From NCBI GenBank assembly GCA_050084985.1, contig JBITNC010000001.1, positions 94,364,001 through 94,428,000 of the forward strand: a stretch of DNA of 64,000 nucleotides. The letters run 5' to 3'. Within the stretch, counting starts at the first letter, position 1. Each line of letters begins with the position of its first letter. The DNA comes from Nageia nagi (taxonomy: Eukaryota; Pinophyta). The notes under the pieces were generated by a model that saw only the letters and a list, made by a program, of their open reading frames with translations, made no database searches and had not been told where the DNA came from. Position numbers and translations under genes: made by a program. Below, piece after piece: positions 45,118-58,029 of this stretch.

Positions 45118-46400
45118 CTTTCCTCCATTTGAAAGTATGATTGAATGTTACCATGTAATCACACATTTCAAAGGAGTAAAAGCATAACATAAAGGATATA
45201 AAGAATAACAAAATACTCTCTTGAATTGATCATAGTGATAACATTGGGTTGGCCATTTTGAATGTTATCCCCCCCGCCTTTACCTTGGCTTTTGCAATGA
45301 AGAGTTTCATTGAATGAAAGAAATCAAGGCAAAGAACCTACATAAAACTTCAAAAATAAAACCCTCAAAAGACAACACATATAACTCAAGAAATATGCAT
45401 CATTTGTTAGCTTAAAGTTCAAAGTAATATAATATATATCTTGACCTATAGGGTGGTACTTAGTGCTCTAAGTACAAATGAGATATAACATAAATGGTTA
45501 ATACCCCAACCATAAATGGGTTTATGAAGATAGTTAATTCCCTAACTATAAAAGGGATGTCAAAACGATGCATCTCTTATGGATTATGCTAGAAATGTGA
45601 TCTTTATAATGGGTTTGCATTATGGGTAGTTATTTATTTCGAAATACTAAATGAGTTAAGAAGCACAATGGGGTTGCCATTATGGGTACTAATTTTTTCT
45701 AAAGTAACAAATGAGCCAAGAAACATAATGGGGTTACTATTGTAGGTACTAATTTATTATAAAGTACCAAACAAGCCAAGAAGTGGCATCATCATGGGGT
45801 TAACATGAAGGGCCTTCTTATGCCCCAAATATCAAAATGGGAATTTCATAGAATTGAGCATAATATATGATTATGAACAAAAATAAAATGATCATAGATT
45901 CATAGAAAAATAATACCTGCATATATCATTTGTAATGAATTAGAAATGCTTTTGAATCTCAAAACTTGAAATTTGCTATAGATAATCTTCATAATGAACT
46001 CTTCATCATTTTAGATTCTTTAATCTTTAAAAAGGTTTGAACAAGTTGGAAGTTAATCTTCTATGAGTAACCACATTTTGGTGGCAACTCTCTGTTCTTA
46101 CTAGAAACCATCTTCTTTTCTAAAACTAATTGTAAACAAGACTAACACATTTTGATCTTAGTATTGATAACACCAAATAAACCTTCCCAATTGTGGGTGC
46201 TTGGGAACTAGAGAGGAAAGGAAATATGAAGGCTAAAAAGGATTTTCATTACTAAGTACTATGCAAAATCTGAACTTCAAAATCAAAATTGGGTCGTTGG
46301 AGCTAGGATTGTCAAATATGAAACTTCTTCAAATACATGATTTTGGTGGTATATTAATCCTCTTTTTCATTAGTTGTTTTGAACCTATATACACCCTTTC
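45118..46400 (-). other. Gypsy-G 3' internal region with tandem repeats
   Basis: No coding sequence between the integrase end and the 3' LTR. It includes the 60-bp repeat array listed next. Confidence 0.6.
45601..45780. repeat. 60-bp tandem repeat, three copies
   Basis: Exact 60-bp periodicity: each unit carries AATGGGGTTGCCATTATGGG, TACTAAT and AAAGTACCAAA.GAGCCAAG with drift, and a partial fourth copy follows. Confidence 0.92.
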
Positions 46401-46790
46401 CATACTTTGTAGCTACAATAAAAATTCATATCCAATTGGACTCAAATTTGCTAAGCTTTTCTTCCTTTTCTACCTTTAAATCTTATGATGGTCATCATTA
46501 AGGAAAAGATCACCAACTTTGAACTCATTTGGATTCATTCTCTTACTCTATGCTATTTTTATTATATTATGATACACTTTGAGATGCTCAATTGCATTTA
46601 CCCTTTTCTCATCTAGAGCTTTTAACTACCTTAACTTTTCTACATTTATATCTTCTTAATCAATGATGCCTTCAAGATATATTCTTAGGAATGGAATCTC
46701 ACTATCTAGAGGAAGGAACACTTCATCTCCATACACAAGAGAGTAAGGAGGACAACCTATTTTGACGTGATGTTGGTCCCATATGCCATT
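46400..46790 (-). pseudogene. Gypsy integrase C-terminal part
   Basis: Reads PPYSLVYGDEVFLPLDSEIPFLRI, then KALDEKRVNAIEHLKVYHN and SKRMNPNEFKVGDLFL, the C-terminal end of Ty3/Gypsy integrase (SLVYGxEAxLPxExxxPSLR ... LDEKRxxAxxxLxxYQ ... KVREREFxxGDLVL). It lies directly 3' of Line-3's 3' end on the same strand and is the continuation of, and partly overlaps in sequence, the integrase at 50.1-51.1 kb. Confidence 0.82.
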
Positions 46791-49700
46791 CGAAACAAAG
46801 GGAGAAATTATACTAATGTCCATAGGTGACCAAAAATGGTTAATGGGACTAAAAAGTGTACAAGTCTAGAGAAGCCTGAAGGGCATAATGGCCCTCATTC
46901 AAAGTAAAATAAAAATCTAAGAAAAAATAATGAATAGTACCTAGAAGGGGGTAAGCAGTCAAACAAAGAAGCACAAGGAAAAGGTCTCTCTTCATCTATC
47001 TGACCATGCCCTCCTAGATTGATTTGTGATCTATGTTGATGTCATTATGATTGAAGAAGGTCATGATCCACTGCGACCTCATAGAACTAAGGTCAACATG
47101 CACCCTCTATCTGGTACATCAAGTATGCTAAGGTGGGTCACCAATCCTCTACCTTTGAACTCCCTCTCTTGAGGTGATCTAAGAGAAAGAGGTAATCAAG
47201 TGATCTGCTATTGGGTGTTGAGAATCAGATAATAGATGCTTCTTGAGAAGGAAAGTCTCTTTGAGATAGAGTGCTAAACATTGATGGTATGAGAATTGGA
47301 AGAATGTCAAGATTGAGCCATGTGCATCTTAAAAAAGATAGTGGTACCACCCCCAGATCTTGTAATAGATCAAACATCAGAAGATGAAATGATCTTAAAT
47401 CTTAGGCTCTATCCAGCATAATTGATATGCTCAAAGTTCACATGCCAAGTGGTGATCTAACTCAATCCAAAGATGATGGGAACACACTCTAAATTGGCCT
47501 AAAAACATTTGCAAGCCAATAGGGAGGTGTAAATTGATGTAAGAAAAAGGTCAAATCAACCCTATGTCAATCCTCAAGAAGTGATGTGAGTAGTGTAACA
47601 ACTTAGGTGTGAGGGGAGACTGGGGAGTAACCCAATTGCATTGAATATAAGCCTTGTAAAGCATGTCTCTAATCAAAGCCAATGTAACATCAAGATCCAT
47701 ATCAGAGTCACCTTAGGGCATAAGTAGTTGGTTTGGTGAAAACTCAAAGTGATGCAATGCCTCAAAGAGCTCAAAGAACCAACATCAATAACAAACTTGA
47801 ACTATCAAGTCCATGGATGATGCCAAGGCTTTGTAAGGAAGTTGGTAAACTTGACTTGTAGAAGCAAAGATTTGGAGATGATGGAGAAAGAGGACCATCA
47901 ATGCAAGGGAACATATCTGTAAAGGGGGTAACCAAACTCTGCTAGCATAACATGGTGCAGAATAAACCTCTTACTCCGAATAGAGCAAGATAGGGTGCCA
48001 ACCAAAAGCTCTCTGACTATGGCCTAATCTGAGCTTCTCAAGCTAAGGCCCTAAACCTTAGAACCACATAGCACTAAGGGAGTGACCAAGGTGGGAAATA
48101 ACTAGAGCTTGGATGGTATATCCTAAAAATGGAGCTAGATACACTATCTCTCCATGGAGGAAACTATTGCATATCCCCGCTAAACTCTAGGTGGGGCTAT
48201 CGCTTGCATAGAGAATCGAGGTCTCATGAAGAGCTCTCCCAAGCATATGTAATATGTGGTGACCTCAATGGCCTTATCTTTGTAAGTGATATGAGTTTGG
48301 TTAACAATGACCTTTGAGGTGTTGAAGACCATAATATTGGTTTTATTGAGATTAACCACCAAATCTTGTCTTGTGCTGAACAACTCAAGGGTATCCATCA
48401 AACATTGAAGACCCTATGTAGTGTGTGAGAGTAGTACAATATAAGTGAATCCAACTTGTCAATATAAAGATAAAAGAGAATTAGAGAAAGAGGGCAACCT
48501 TGTTTCACCTTGATGGTGTTGTAGATTGTATCAGATAGGCCCTTTGTAGTACATACGCTCCTTGAAATAGACTCATAAAGGGTCAATATGACTATAAGGC
48601 CTAGCTAGAGGATCCCTAATCATCTAATTCGATCCATGAGTTTATGACATGGGATGGTATCAAAAGCCTTCCTAAAATCTATAAAATAGCTAAAAATTAG
48701 GGTCTTTCAAAACCTAGCCTTCTTAATGATTGCCTGAAGAGTGAGGATGTGGTCAATGGTGTGGTGATCTCTATGGAAACCTACCTATCCTCTTGCCCTA
48801 AAGACTAACATATGCCAATTGAGAGATGTAGTGCTCAAGAGTGATGGCATAAAGCTTGGCCATAGTGTGGCCAATCATAATGGTACAATAATTTCTCATA
48901 TTATAAGGGTCACCTAATTTATGGATGGGGTGGATAATGTTCATGGTCCAGGGGGTGGGGAAGCTAGTGCAAATGATGGTGTTGAAGAGATGGGAGAGGA
49001 AGGGGGTACGACTAAATTAGCATGTTTGAGGTATTTAGCTTGAAGGTTTTCAATGTCAGGCACCTTCCTAGAACTAAGCTTACAAATGGCTTTATGGGTG
49101 AGGGGAGGGGAGAAGAATTCGAAGGAGGATGGGCAAGTGATAATGGGTGAAGGGATGTGGTTTGGATCGATATAGAGCTTAGAGACATAAATGTTCCAAT
49201 CTTGAAGGGTGATGAGGCTAGTGTGATGGCATTTAGGTGAAAAAGAATACCAAAATGATTTAGGGTTGGTGTGGAGTGTCAAGATGATGTATTGTCATAT
49301 TTTGGCTAAGAAGTGGCACTTCTTGGTCCTCAAGAGCTAACAGTAAGAGTGATGTAGGGAATGGATGACATGTGAGGGGTTTGCAAGGTCGATGGCTTGT
49401 TTGAGTTGATAGTGTCTATATTTACACTTTGTATTGAACCCTTGGTTCATTAGAGAGTGACCATGATGACAAGGGTGGGGTGGAGGGTAAGTGGCATGAG
49501 GGAAAATATACATGATAGTGGAGTGTAGGGTCTCAAAAAGGAAAAGCACCTGGTCATCGATGGAAGAAGAAGAGTGCATGTGGGGAAGTTTTTGCTTCAA
49601 TATAAAGCTATAATTGGGGGTGAGATCTTGATCAAAGTGGATGATAGTATGAGGTGTGGGAGGGGCAAGGTGATGGGTTGAAATAAGGATGATGAGCAAA

Positions 49701-50075
49701 GAGTCTATGAGCAAAAGTGTCAAGTGGGCATGGTCGATAAGGGGGAAACAAGGGGCTACACAAAAGGCTTGACATAAGGGGACAAGTGGAGACCTAACAA
49801 GGATGTAGTCCATAACACTGGACCCACCTATGTGAGGAAAGCATGTGTAATGACAAGAGTGGGTAAATCAAGCAATACCATTTAGAATGATGATGTCATG
49901 GGTTTTCCCAAGATCGAGTAGAGATCTTTAATGGCAGGATGTAGGCATAGTATCATCAAATGCTCGTTGAAACTCATCATCCCTTGCCAGGGTCCTAAGG
50001 TGTAGAAGATCCATTTGATCATCAAAATAATGCATTTGGAGACTCCCTATCCTGCCAAGATGACATCCCCTTATA
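46790..50075 (-). pseudogene. LINE-3, ORF2 remnant nested in Gypsy-G
   Basis: Same family as LINE-2 with the same 5' truncation point and 3' end. Minus strand order: start near 50075 (RIGSLQMHYFDDQ in one frame), HDIIILNG, endonuclease end VMDYILVRSPLVPL and LIDHAHLTLLL, then YSFILKQKLPHMHS; SFWYSFSPKCHH, VPDIENLQAKYLKHANL; RT box B NTIKVKQGCPLSLILFYLYID; LFSTRQDLVVNLNKTNIMVF. Frames are interrupted but longer than in LINE-2 (157 open codons at 49813-49337). The catalytic FVDD box is degraded. The 3' end (AGTATAATTTCTCCCTTTG) abuts Gypsy integrase. Confidence 0.87.
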
Positions 50076-51115
50076 TTGCATATCTAGATATCTCAGGGAA
50101 GAGGTATAGGAATGGAGGCTCACCATCTCCATGTATGGCATAACATGAGGTCACTGGAAGGAAATAACAACTTATTATGTAGAGTCTCTAGAGAGGTGAT
50201 GGTCTCATGATAGATAACCAACTATATCGTGCATGCATGTCGATCTCGTCCACCTATATCCTATGATGCTATTCAACAACCTTACAAAGAATTTTAATGA
50301 TTGTCTTATTTGTTGTTTTAGTTATACCATCTCCCTATGGATAATATGGGGAGGAATTTTTTTTCATATAGAATTACTCACAAATGTCTCTTACCACTTT
50401 ACTTAAATTTGGGCCATTATCCATGGAAATATTAGATGGGATTTCAAATATGGTTATGATGTGAAATGTGAGGAATTTGACAATTTAGGGGCCTTTAATA
50501 ATATTAGAGGGGCTGCATCTACCTACTTTGTGAAATATTTTATGGTTATTATGATGAACTTATGTCCCTCCTTTGATCTTAGATTGATGATTTCAATCAA
50601 ATCTATCACCCAAATAGAAAATGACCATGGATAAACCATTGTATGAGTTCTTAAGGAGGAGTTAGTTGAATATTTACATGCTTTTGACAATCCACATAGT
50701 TTTTTTTTACAAGAGAAGCATAATATTTTTCCATTAATGGTCAATAGTAACCCAATCTCCATAACTTATGATAAATTATGTTACCATTGAAGTGTCCACC
50801 TACTTTGCCTTCATGAACTTATTCCATTTCTTTTTTATCATCAACAATTAACAAGCATTTGAGAAGAGTGCCCACAAATGATCTATATAAGACATCTCCA
50901 ATAAGGATATATTTTATTTCTATGTTTATCAACCTTATTCTTTGTTTTTTTTTATTATCAAAATCTTCAAGAATTACACTATCTTTGATGAAATCATATA
51001 TTTCTTTATACCATACATTATAAGGAAGTATATCACATACATATTGGTTATCGTAATAAATTTTTGATAAAGATACTATTTTCCATATGAATAGGCTTAT
51101 GCAAATTCTCAATTG
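50076..51115 (-). pseudogene. Gypsy-G RNase H-integrase linker and integrase
   Basis: The minus-strand frame from 51112 reads YKEIYDFIKDSVILEDF, KKQRIRLINIEIKYILIGDVLYRS, the conserved stretch before Gypsy integrase (KRALRxxAxxYxLxxGxLYRRS). The frame at 50762-50523 gives WSFSIWVIDLIEIINLRSKE and HKFIIITIKYFTK (integrase core start, PWPFSxWGxDxIGPI...HxFIxVAIDYFTKW). Further pieces SMDNGPNLSKVVRDIC and the IKILCKVVE segment carry the second and third core regions. Stops split it, and Line-3 interrupts the C-terminal part. Confidence 0.85.
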
Positions 51116-51839
51116 TCATGATTGTTTCCTTATTTTGAATTGGAATGGATTCCAAGGAAGTTACATTGGCCATTGTATCAATATATTTGTTATATTTCCT
51201 TGAAATAAATTTTTTTAATTTATCATTTTTGTCTCATCCTATGATGTAATATTTATATAATTTGTCTTCTCATTCAACATGGTGAGATTATCAATCAATT
51301 GAGACCTTGCTATAAAATTTTTCAGTTTAGCTCTCTTTTCTTTGCACAAGGACAAACACCCCCTTCCTAACTATCTAGTTAGCCTATTCCTACTTCTAAT
51401 AATGAAAATAGAAAAGGACTCGTGTAGTAAGATGAAACCTACTATGTCTCGATCCTCTTTAACTATCCAAAATATGCTTGGGGATGTAGATAGACTTCAA
51501 CTTGTGTCTTATAGCTAGAATGTAAGGAATTATATTTGGCTTTGAGCTTTCTTTAGAATTGCATCATCACTTTGAAATACATCAACATGAAGTGACTATG
51601 TTGTTGAGTCTAATACATAAATTGAATAATGAACTATTTCTTGAGCATTAGAATTAGAAAATTTATTTAAATATCTATCTAATGACACACACCTACAATT
51701 GTACAACATTGAAGGCAAATGAGATGTGCAAATTATCTTGGAAAGAACAACTACCAAATAAAGGAGGTCTTGTATGTCACATGACTTGCAAATAATCATT
51801 TATTTGTAATTAAAATATTGGATAACAACTCAAAAATGG
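51116..51839. other. Unassigned, probably decayed Gypsy-G interior
   Basis: By position it should encode Gypsy RNase H or RT on the minus strand, but I see no convincing motif. The minus-strand open segment 51596-51799 is unrecognised. Confidence 0.35.
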
Positions 51840-52625
51840 AGTTTGATACTATGAATGGTGAGAAATGTAATTTCATTTGAGATAAATTCAAAGGTTATTA
51901 AATTATGGATAAAGCTTTAGGAGTTGGGAAGATGTTTATGCTTGATGTTGAAGGTTCCAACAATCAAAAACTCAATATTTGTGTCATGAATGTCACCACT
52001 CTTTGGCATCAATAATATGGACACATAAATCCTAATTACTTGGTCACTTTACAAAAGAGTAATATGGTACATGGTCTTCCATATCTTTCTTCTCATATTA
52101 ACATTTGTTCTACTTGTATAACAAGGAAATAACACATAATTACGTTTGACACTAGCACACATTATGCTCAGGGAACTCTTGATATGATTCATTTTGATGT
52201 ATGCAAACCCATAAGGTCTAGCCACACTAGCCTCATATTTTCTAATGATTATTAATGACTATTCCAAAATGATGTTGGCATATTGATTAAAAATAAATAA
52301 TGAAACCTTTCAATATTTTAAGGAGTTTAAAGCTCATGTGGAGAATGCTATTAGTTGTCATATCCATGTTCTTTTCTCAGATCAAGAGGGATAATACCTA
52401 CCAAATGGGTTTTTTGCATTTTTTAAGTAGAATGGAATTTGATGATATTTAACTACACCTTACACACCACAGTAAAATGGAGTTTATGAAAAATGAGATC
52501 GAATCATAATGGAAATAATGAGAAGTATGTTGAAAGATGCAAAGATAAATGGATCTTTTTGGGTCAAAGAAATAAGGAATGCAATATATCTATTGAATAG
52601 AGCACCTTGTAAAGCTCTTGTAAGG
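51840..52625 (+). pseudogene. Copia-D fragment: pre-integrase and integrase
   Basis: Plus-strand frame gives DKALGVGKMFMLDVEGSNN, TTLWHQ.YGHINPNYLVTLQKS and HINICSTC (GAG-pre-integrase zinc site), then GTLDMIHFDVCKPIRS (first acidic site), VLFSDQEG (second), YTPQ.NGVYEK and RTIMEIMRSML-like RIIMEIMRSMLKDAKINGSF, ending AIYLLNRAPCKAL. It is more distant from Copia-A/B than those are from each other. It stops exactly where Copia-B begins; a continuation beyond Copia-B was not found. Confidence 0.83.
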
Positions 52626-52750
52626 AGAAGGTACACATTTCTTCATTCTTGATTATTTGTTGGATTAATTGATACTAACATATATGATATGTGTGATATG
52701 TGTTCATTTTTTTGTAAATTTGGTGAAAATAGTATTATGATGCATTTCTA

Positions 52751-52770
52751 TACATACATACATACATATA
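52751..52770. repeat. (CATA)n microsatellite
   Basis: TACATACATACATACATATA, inside the Copia-B leader. Confidence 0.9.
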
Positions 52771-52880
52771 TGTGTGGTGTGCACTAACTTCTTGTATTAT
52801 TTGCAATTTTTTTTTAAAAAAATTTGCTTACCTTTTTTTTTAGAAGTTAGTATACAAAAGTGCAAGTTTTTATACATTTC

Positions 52881-52883
<3 letters not shown>

Positions 52884-52912
<29 letters not shown>
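52884..52912. repeat. (AT)n microsatellite
   Basis: About 14 AT units in the Copia-B leader; absent from the equivalent part of Copia-A. Confidence 0.92.
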
Positions 52913-52915
<3 letters not shown>

Positions 52916-54349
52916 TTTTTTTCCCTAAATAAAAAAGGGGGTTTATATTTTACTAGTCTATTAAAAAAAGGGGGGGGGAGAGTTAGTATACAATATTGCA
53001 ATTTGTTTCAATTATGTTTTAAATTTTTTTTACTAACTCAAAATAAAAAAGGAAGAGATTATTCTTTCAAAAAATAAAAAATAATTTTTTTTTGGTAAAT
53101 TTATTTTGAATTTATTTTAATACATTAAATGGGGGGGAGATTTACACTTAAAATATTATGTTGAAACTAATTTTTTTCTAAAAATAAAAAAATAAAAATG
53201 TTTCAAGGGGTGGCCTCTTTAGCACTTAGATCCATCCCCCCCCTTCTGGTTGCACCCCTAGTGCTCCTCTTGCCACTAAACTCCTCCTATTAGACTCTAT
53301 GCTCTTCACTCCTCAACCCTTATCAATCAAGCCATGCAAGAGAGGGGGCGTTCTTGTTGTTTGACCTCTTGCACAATGTTTAACCTCTTGCATAATGTTT
53401 AACCTCTTCTATTTGCGACATCTCCTGAACGTAGCCTTATCCTATTTCTTGCTTCCTCTATCTATTCATGACATCTCCTCAACATTGTCTTCTTCCATTT
53501 CATGCTTCCTTTGTTTGTTCATGACATCTCCTTAATGTCATCTTCTTCCATTTCATGCTTCCTTTATCTGCTCATGATGTCTCTCAAACACCACCTCTTC
53601 TTGCCCTCATGGTCCCTTTCACTCACTGTGGCATTGCTTGAGACATGGATGCCATCTTCTTAGACTATTTGAATATTCAAATGCTTTACAACTCTTTGAA
53701 CTAGGATGCGATCACTTTAAAATTTAGGGGAAGAATATATGTAGAAAGAACATGCAAGCAAGTGAGCTCATCTGATATAGTTGTTCAAATACCATGTTGT
53801 TGGGAGGCCCTTTGGTCTTTTTTTTAGAATTGAGTTTTAGATCATCCAAAAGGTGTGAGTCTCCAACATATAGAATCTATGGTAGTTGCCCCCCCTAGCC
53901 TCATTGCTCCTCCACCTACATTGCGAGCTATCTCTCCCAAGCTCCTTGGCACCTCTATCATGTATAATCACCCTTATCCCCCCTTGACTTGTTTAAATAA
54001 AATAAATGCTTCTTTTGTTACTATTTGTGCATTAAATTATTTGTGATTACTTTCACTAAATGCACCTGCAAAACCAACATATACTCTTTCTTAGTAAGGG
54101 AAGGGTGGCCATCACTTTTTATCTAAATGCATTTATTTAAGAAGAAGTACTCAATCATGAATAGCCTCTGCATTCTTTTTCCTTGGAGTGCTTGAGGTAA
54201 AATGGCATTAAAATTATTTGAATTTTTTCTCTCAAGTACTAGTAGAAGCATGATAGCTTATTAAACACTTACTTATTTAAATGGAGAAAATCAATTTTTT
54301 AAAGTAGCCACTTTTTAATGCCTATAATTACAGTTTTTAAAATGCTTAT

Positions 54350-54860
54350 TATTGGCATTAATGCTTAGCATTTTTTTAGTTAAAATTCTAAGTAAAATAG
54401 CATGTTATCTTTAGGATAAATCTTTTTTAAGTAAAAGAGGGGGAAAATTGCATATTTCTTTTACTTAATTTTTTACTATAGCATGCATGTTACATAAAAT
54501 ATTTCATTTCTATCTATTTTTTTAACTTATGATAATGCATGCTTCTTAATTTTTTTTCCTTTTTCCCATGCATGTTAAGTATTTTTTACAAAGTGATAGA
54601 TAAATGCAAACTAAGTTAATAATCCATGCCTAAGGCTTAAAATTTTTAAGTCAATGCTTAGTACTTAGAAGTTAAATGCATGCTTAATACTTCAATTTTT
54701 TAAGTTAAATGGTGTATTTATTTACTTAAAAATTGTTAAGTTAAAAAGTCATTACTTAAATGCATACTTTTAAGATAAAATGATGTATGCTTATACTTAG
54801 TATTTAAATTTTAAGTAAATGATGCAATTTAATTCTTTTTACAAAAGATTGAACTTGTGC
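54350..54860 (+). repeat. TGCATGCTTA motif field in Copia-B leader
   Basis: Same kind of drifted repeats as Copia-A 12160-12740 (AATGCATGCTTAATACTT, TTTTTTAAGTTAAATG). Confidence 0.65.
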
Positions 54861-55679
54861 AAAAATAGGAATGATGTAAAGATGTCCTTAAGGGGTTGGT
54901 AAACAAAAGCCATTTGACACTAAGGTTTCATTTTTTTTGAATGGATGATGTTTACTTATGCTCTTTTACTTTATGTTTCATATTTTGATTTATTTTCTTA
55001 TCCAAAAAAAATGCAAATATTGAAATGAGCAACCCTTTAAAATGAACATATCTGCATGTACATTCTGCAACATGACTTGTTTGGTGAGCCATGAGGTGAG
55101 AACAGGTGGACTAGAGCTTTTAAGTTCAATGATCCAAATGGTAATAAATTTGTACTTTTCAATTACCTTTAAGTCCTTTGTTGGTCTAGATTTAGCTCCA
55201 ATAGGTGGATAGGTATGTGTGTAGTGATACTACATATTCATACATCCATTTAGGATTATCTTGATAATCTAGGAGGATAACTTGAAACTTAATCAAGATT
55301 AATAATTTGGTCGATCTAATAAATATTAGAACCTTAAAAAATAGCTAGTACTTCTCCTTATGAGAGTATATTACTACCCAAGGGAAATTGATTGAGGATT
55401 GGTAGGACCTGAGCTCCTCTTATATGGGCATCCAAGTGAAGGCCTAATTTTAGATAAGAAAATAAACCTCAATAATGTCACTCTACATCTATGATTCTTG
55501 AAATAGAAAATATATTTGGATACATGGGTTATTATTTGAATTGTAAAATATTTGCATTTGTGAGTCAAATTAAGCATGTCCCTAGTGTTAAATGTAACAT
55601 GTATTATTTACTTGGTTAAAACTTAATATTTAATATTATTTATTGAACCATATGCTCATTATTTAATATTTTTGTATAG

Positions 55680-56660
55680 AAAATAGAAAAATCTTTTTCA
55701 CTCAAACACATTCTTAATGGTTTCAACTATAGGATTTGGAAACCATGGATGAGAGTTGAATTACAAGCAAAGAAGCTTTGGCAAATAGTAAATAAAAATC
55801 TTGTACTCTTATAAATGAAAAGGCACTAAAAGTTTACAACATGAAAATGAGTTTGCAACCTTCATGATTTATTGTGTAATTTCAAATGATGTGCTCTTAA
55901 TGATTTTCTCTTTAACCTTAATAAAAGAAGCTTGGGATAAGCTTAAGCAAATCTACTTGGGTTCAAATTTTTCAAGAAGATTTACCATTCTTTAAAAATT
56001 ACTTTAATCTCATCAAAGGGAAGATGAAAATGTTACCATCTACTTAAACAAAATTATTTACCTAAGGACCTAACTTGTTGCTTATGAATGCAATTGAATC
56101 AATGACGAGTTCATGGTCTTCATCATTCTTCAAAACTTTTCTTCAAAGTTTGAAAACTTTGTAATGGTTATAGAAATAAGGCTTGATGATAAAAAAATCT
56201 TCTCCTTTGAGAACCTTTTTAGGTACCTATTGATGCATGAGAAAACCCTTAATAATAAGGTGTTGATTTCTTCTCTCAAGGATAATAATATTACTCTTGA
56301 AGTAATCAAAACTCTTTTCAAGAAGTTTAACCATAAAAAGAAAACTTATCCTTCTTTCTCTAAAAGGTTTGAGAAAAGAGGTAATGGTTACAATAGTAGT
56401 AAGAACAACAAAAACAACAACCATAGCAGTAGAAATAATACTAACAATAACCATTTCAAGCAAAAAGATGGAAAAGGTAAAGAAAACATTCCTTATCCTA
56501 AAAAAAAATTTTATGGTAATTGTAACTATTATGGCATCCAAGGTTATAAAGAAGTTGATTATTTCAAAAAGAAAAGAGAAGAAAAGTACAAAGGTAATGG
56601 AAATGTAAAAAATTATAAAGGAAAAAAGAATATTCATGCTAGTTTTGCTATGATACTCTA
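55680..56660 (+). pseudogene. Copia-B gag
   Basis: Follows an acceptor-like tract and starts with a lost ATG (AAATAGAAAAATC). N-terminal pieces correspond to Copia-A (IWKPW.RVELQAKKLWQIV in frame fragments). The open part from 56113 reads VFIILQNFSSKFENFVMV, LLMHEKTLNNKVL, an Asn/Lys/Ser-rich linker, and a knuckle position CNYYGIQGYKEVDY in which three of four zinc ligands are Tyr. It runs on into protease without a stop to 56778. Confidence 0.86.
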
Positions 56661-56669
56661 CTCCATATC

Positions 56670-57190
56670 TCATATTTTTTTATCTAAATGGATTGTTGAT
56701 TTTGGTTGCACTAATCACCTATGCTTTGAAAAGAAAAAGTTTGAAAACTTTCATAAGTACAAAAAAATACGATTATGATAGGTGATGACTCCACCTTCAA
56801 ATTCCAAAGAATTGGAAGTGTGTTGATTCATAGAAAGGTTCTTAAAAATATTCTCTATGTTCTTAAGTTAAAAATAAACTTTCTCTTCATGATCCAAGTT
56901 GTTAGAAAAGGGTACTCTTTTAAGTTCAACTCTCAATCTTAGTGCATTAAGAAAGGACTTACCACGTTGGTTAAAGGATCTATGAAAGATAACCTTTACA
57001 TTATGGATTAAATTCCATAAAAGATGTATCTTACTTTTAGTGTGTTCTAGAGGTAATCTTTGACACCATCATTTAGGGCATCTTAACCATAAGAGTATTC
57101 AAGTTATGAAAGACCAATAATTTATATAAGGTTTGCCTTTAATTTCTCCTTCAGTTGGTCTATGCGAGAAGTGCATTCTTAGCAAGATGC
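56670..57190 (+). pseudogene. Copia-B protease and pre-integrase domain
   Basis: Protease site WIVDFGCTNHLCFEKKKF keeps the catalytic Asp but has Phe for Ser. Post-protease and pre-integrase segments follow in broken frames (HHHLGHL at about 57065 and a CEKC-like site at about 57165). Confidence 0.82.
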
Positions 57191-57199
57191 ATAGATAAA

Positions 57200-57970
57200 A
57201 ATTTGAAAAAGATAAGGTAACAAGAGCATCTCAACCTTTTCAACTTATGCATTCAGATTTGATGGGTTTATTTTAGACTAAGTTACTTAGAGGAGCATCT
57301 TATATCTTAATCTTCATTGATAACTTTAGTAGGATGACCTTTGGATATTTACTTGAGTATAAAGATCAAACCTTTGAGAGTCTTAAAATTTTTAAGGCCT
57401 TTATTGAGAATCAAACTAACCTTAAAATTAAGATGTTGAGATTAGATAATGGGAAACAATATAACAATAATGAGTTTAATGATTATTGTACTAAGTATAT
57501 AATCAAGAGGTAGTTTATGATTCTTTACACTCCTTTACATAATGTTGTTATTGAAAAAAAAAAATAGAATAATTATAGAGATAGCTAGATGCATGTTAGG
57601 TAATCTTCTTAAATTCTTGTGAGGTGAAACTATAAGCATAACTATTTACACCTTGAATAGGTGCCCTACAAAAACCATTTAGAGTAAAACTCCTTTTGAG
57701 GCATGGTCAAGAAGAAAACCTAACATTTCTTATCTTAAAGTGTTTGGTTGTGAAGCATTCTCTTACATTATTTCTGAGAAAAGAAAGAAGTTAAAAAAAA
57801 GAGTTAAAAAATGTATCTTTGTAGGTTATGATAGTTAGCATAGAGGCTATACGCTCTACTCTCCATCTTACAAAGCTGTGTTTATTTCAAGGGATGTAAA
57901 GTTTAATGAACTTCTTAATATTCCACTTCTAAAGAGGATGATGATGATCCAAAGGACTCTTTAGTTGCTC
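57200..57970 (+). pseudogene. Copia-B integrase
   Basis: Fragments match Copia-A region by region: LMHSDLMG, ILIFIDNFSRMTFG, MLRLDNGKQYNNNEFNDY, IEIARCMLGNLLKFL and KCIFVGYD. The catalytic second Asp context LDNG survives. Many stops. Confidence 0.82.
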
Positions 57971-58029
57971 CTAAATGGTTGGATATTGATGTATATAAGT
58001 CACCTCAGAAGTAAAATTCTCTAACACAA

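Larger units (their letters stand above)
52626..55680 (+). other. Copia-B long leader
   Basis: Counterpart of the Copia-A leader: AT-rich part with G-runs (G9 at about 52970; G7 at 53131), C/CT-rich block (53200-53620 and 53860-53990), motif field (54350-54860) and the conserved block 54870-55340 (GTAGTGATAC, AATTTGGTCGA). An acceptor-like TTTTTGTATAG stands directly before the gag start, as in Copia-A, but the start codon is ATA. No gene found inside. Confidence 0.75.
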
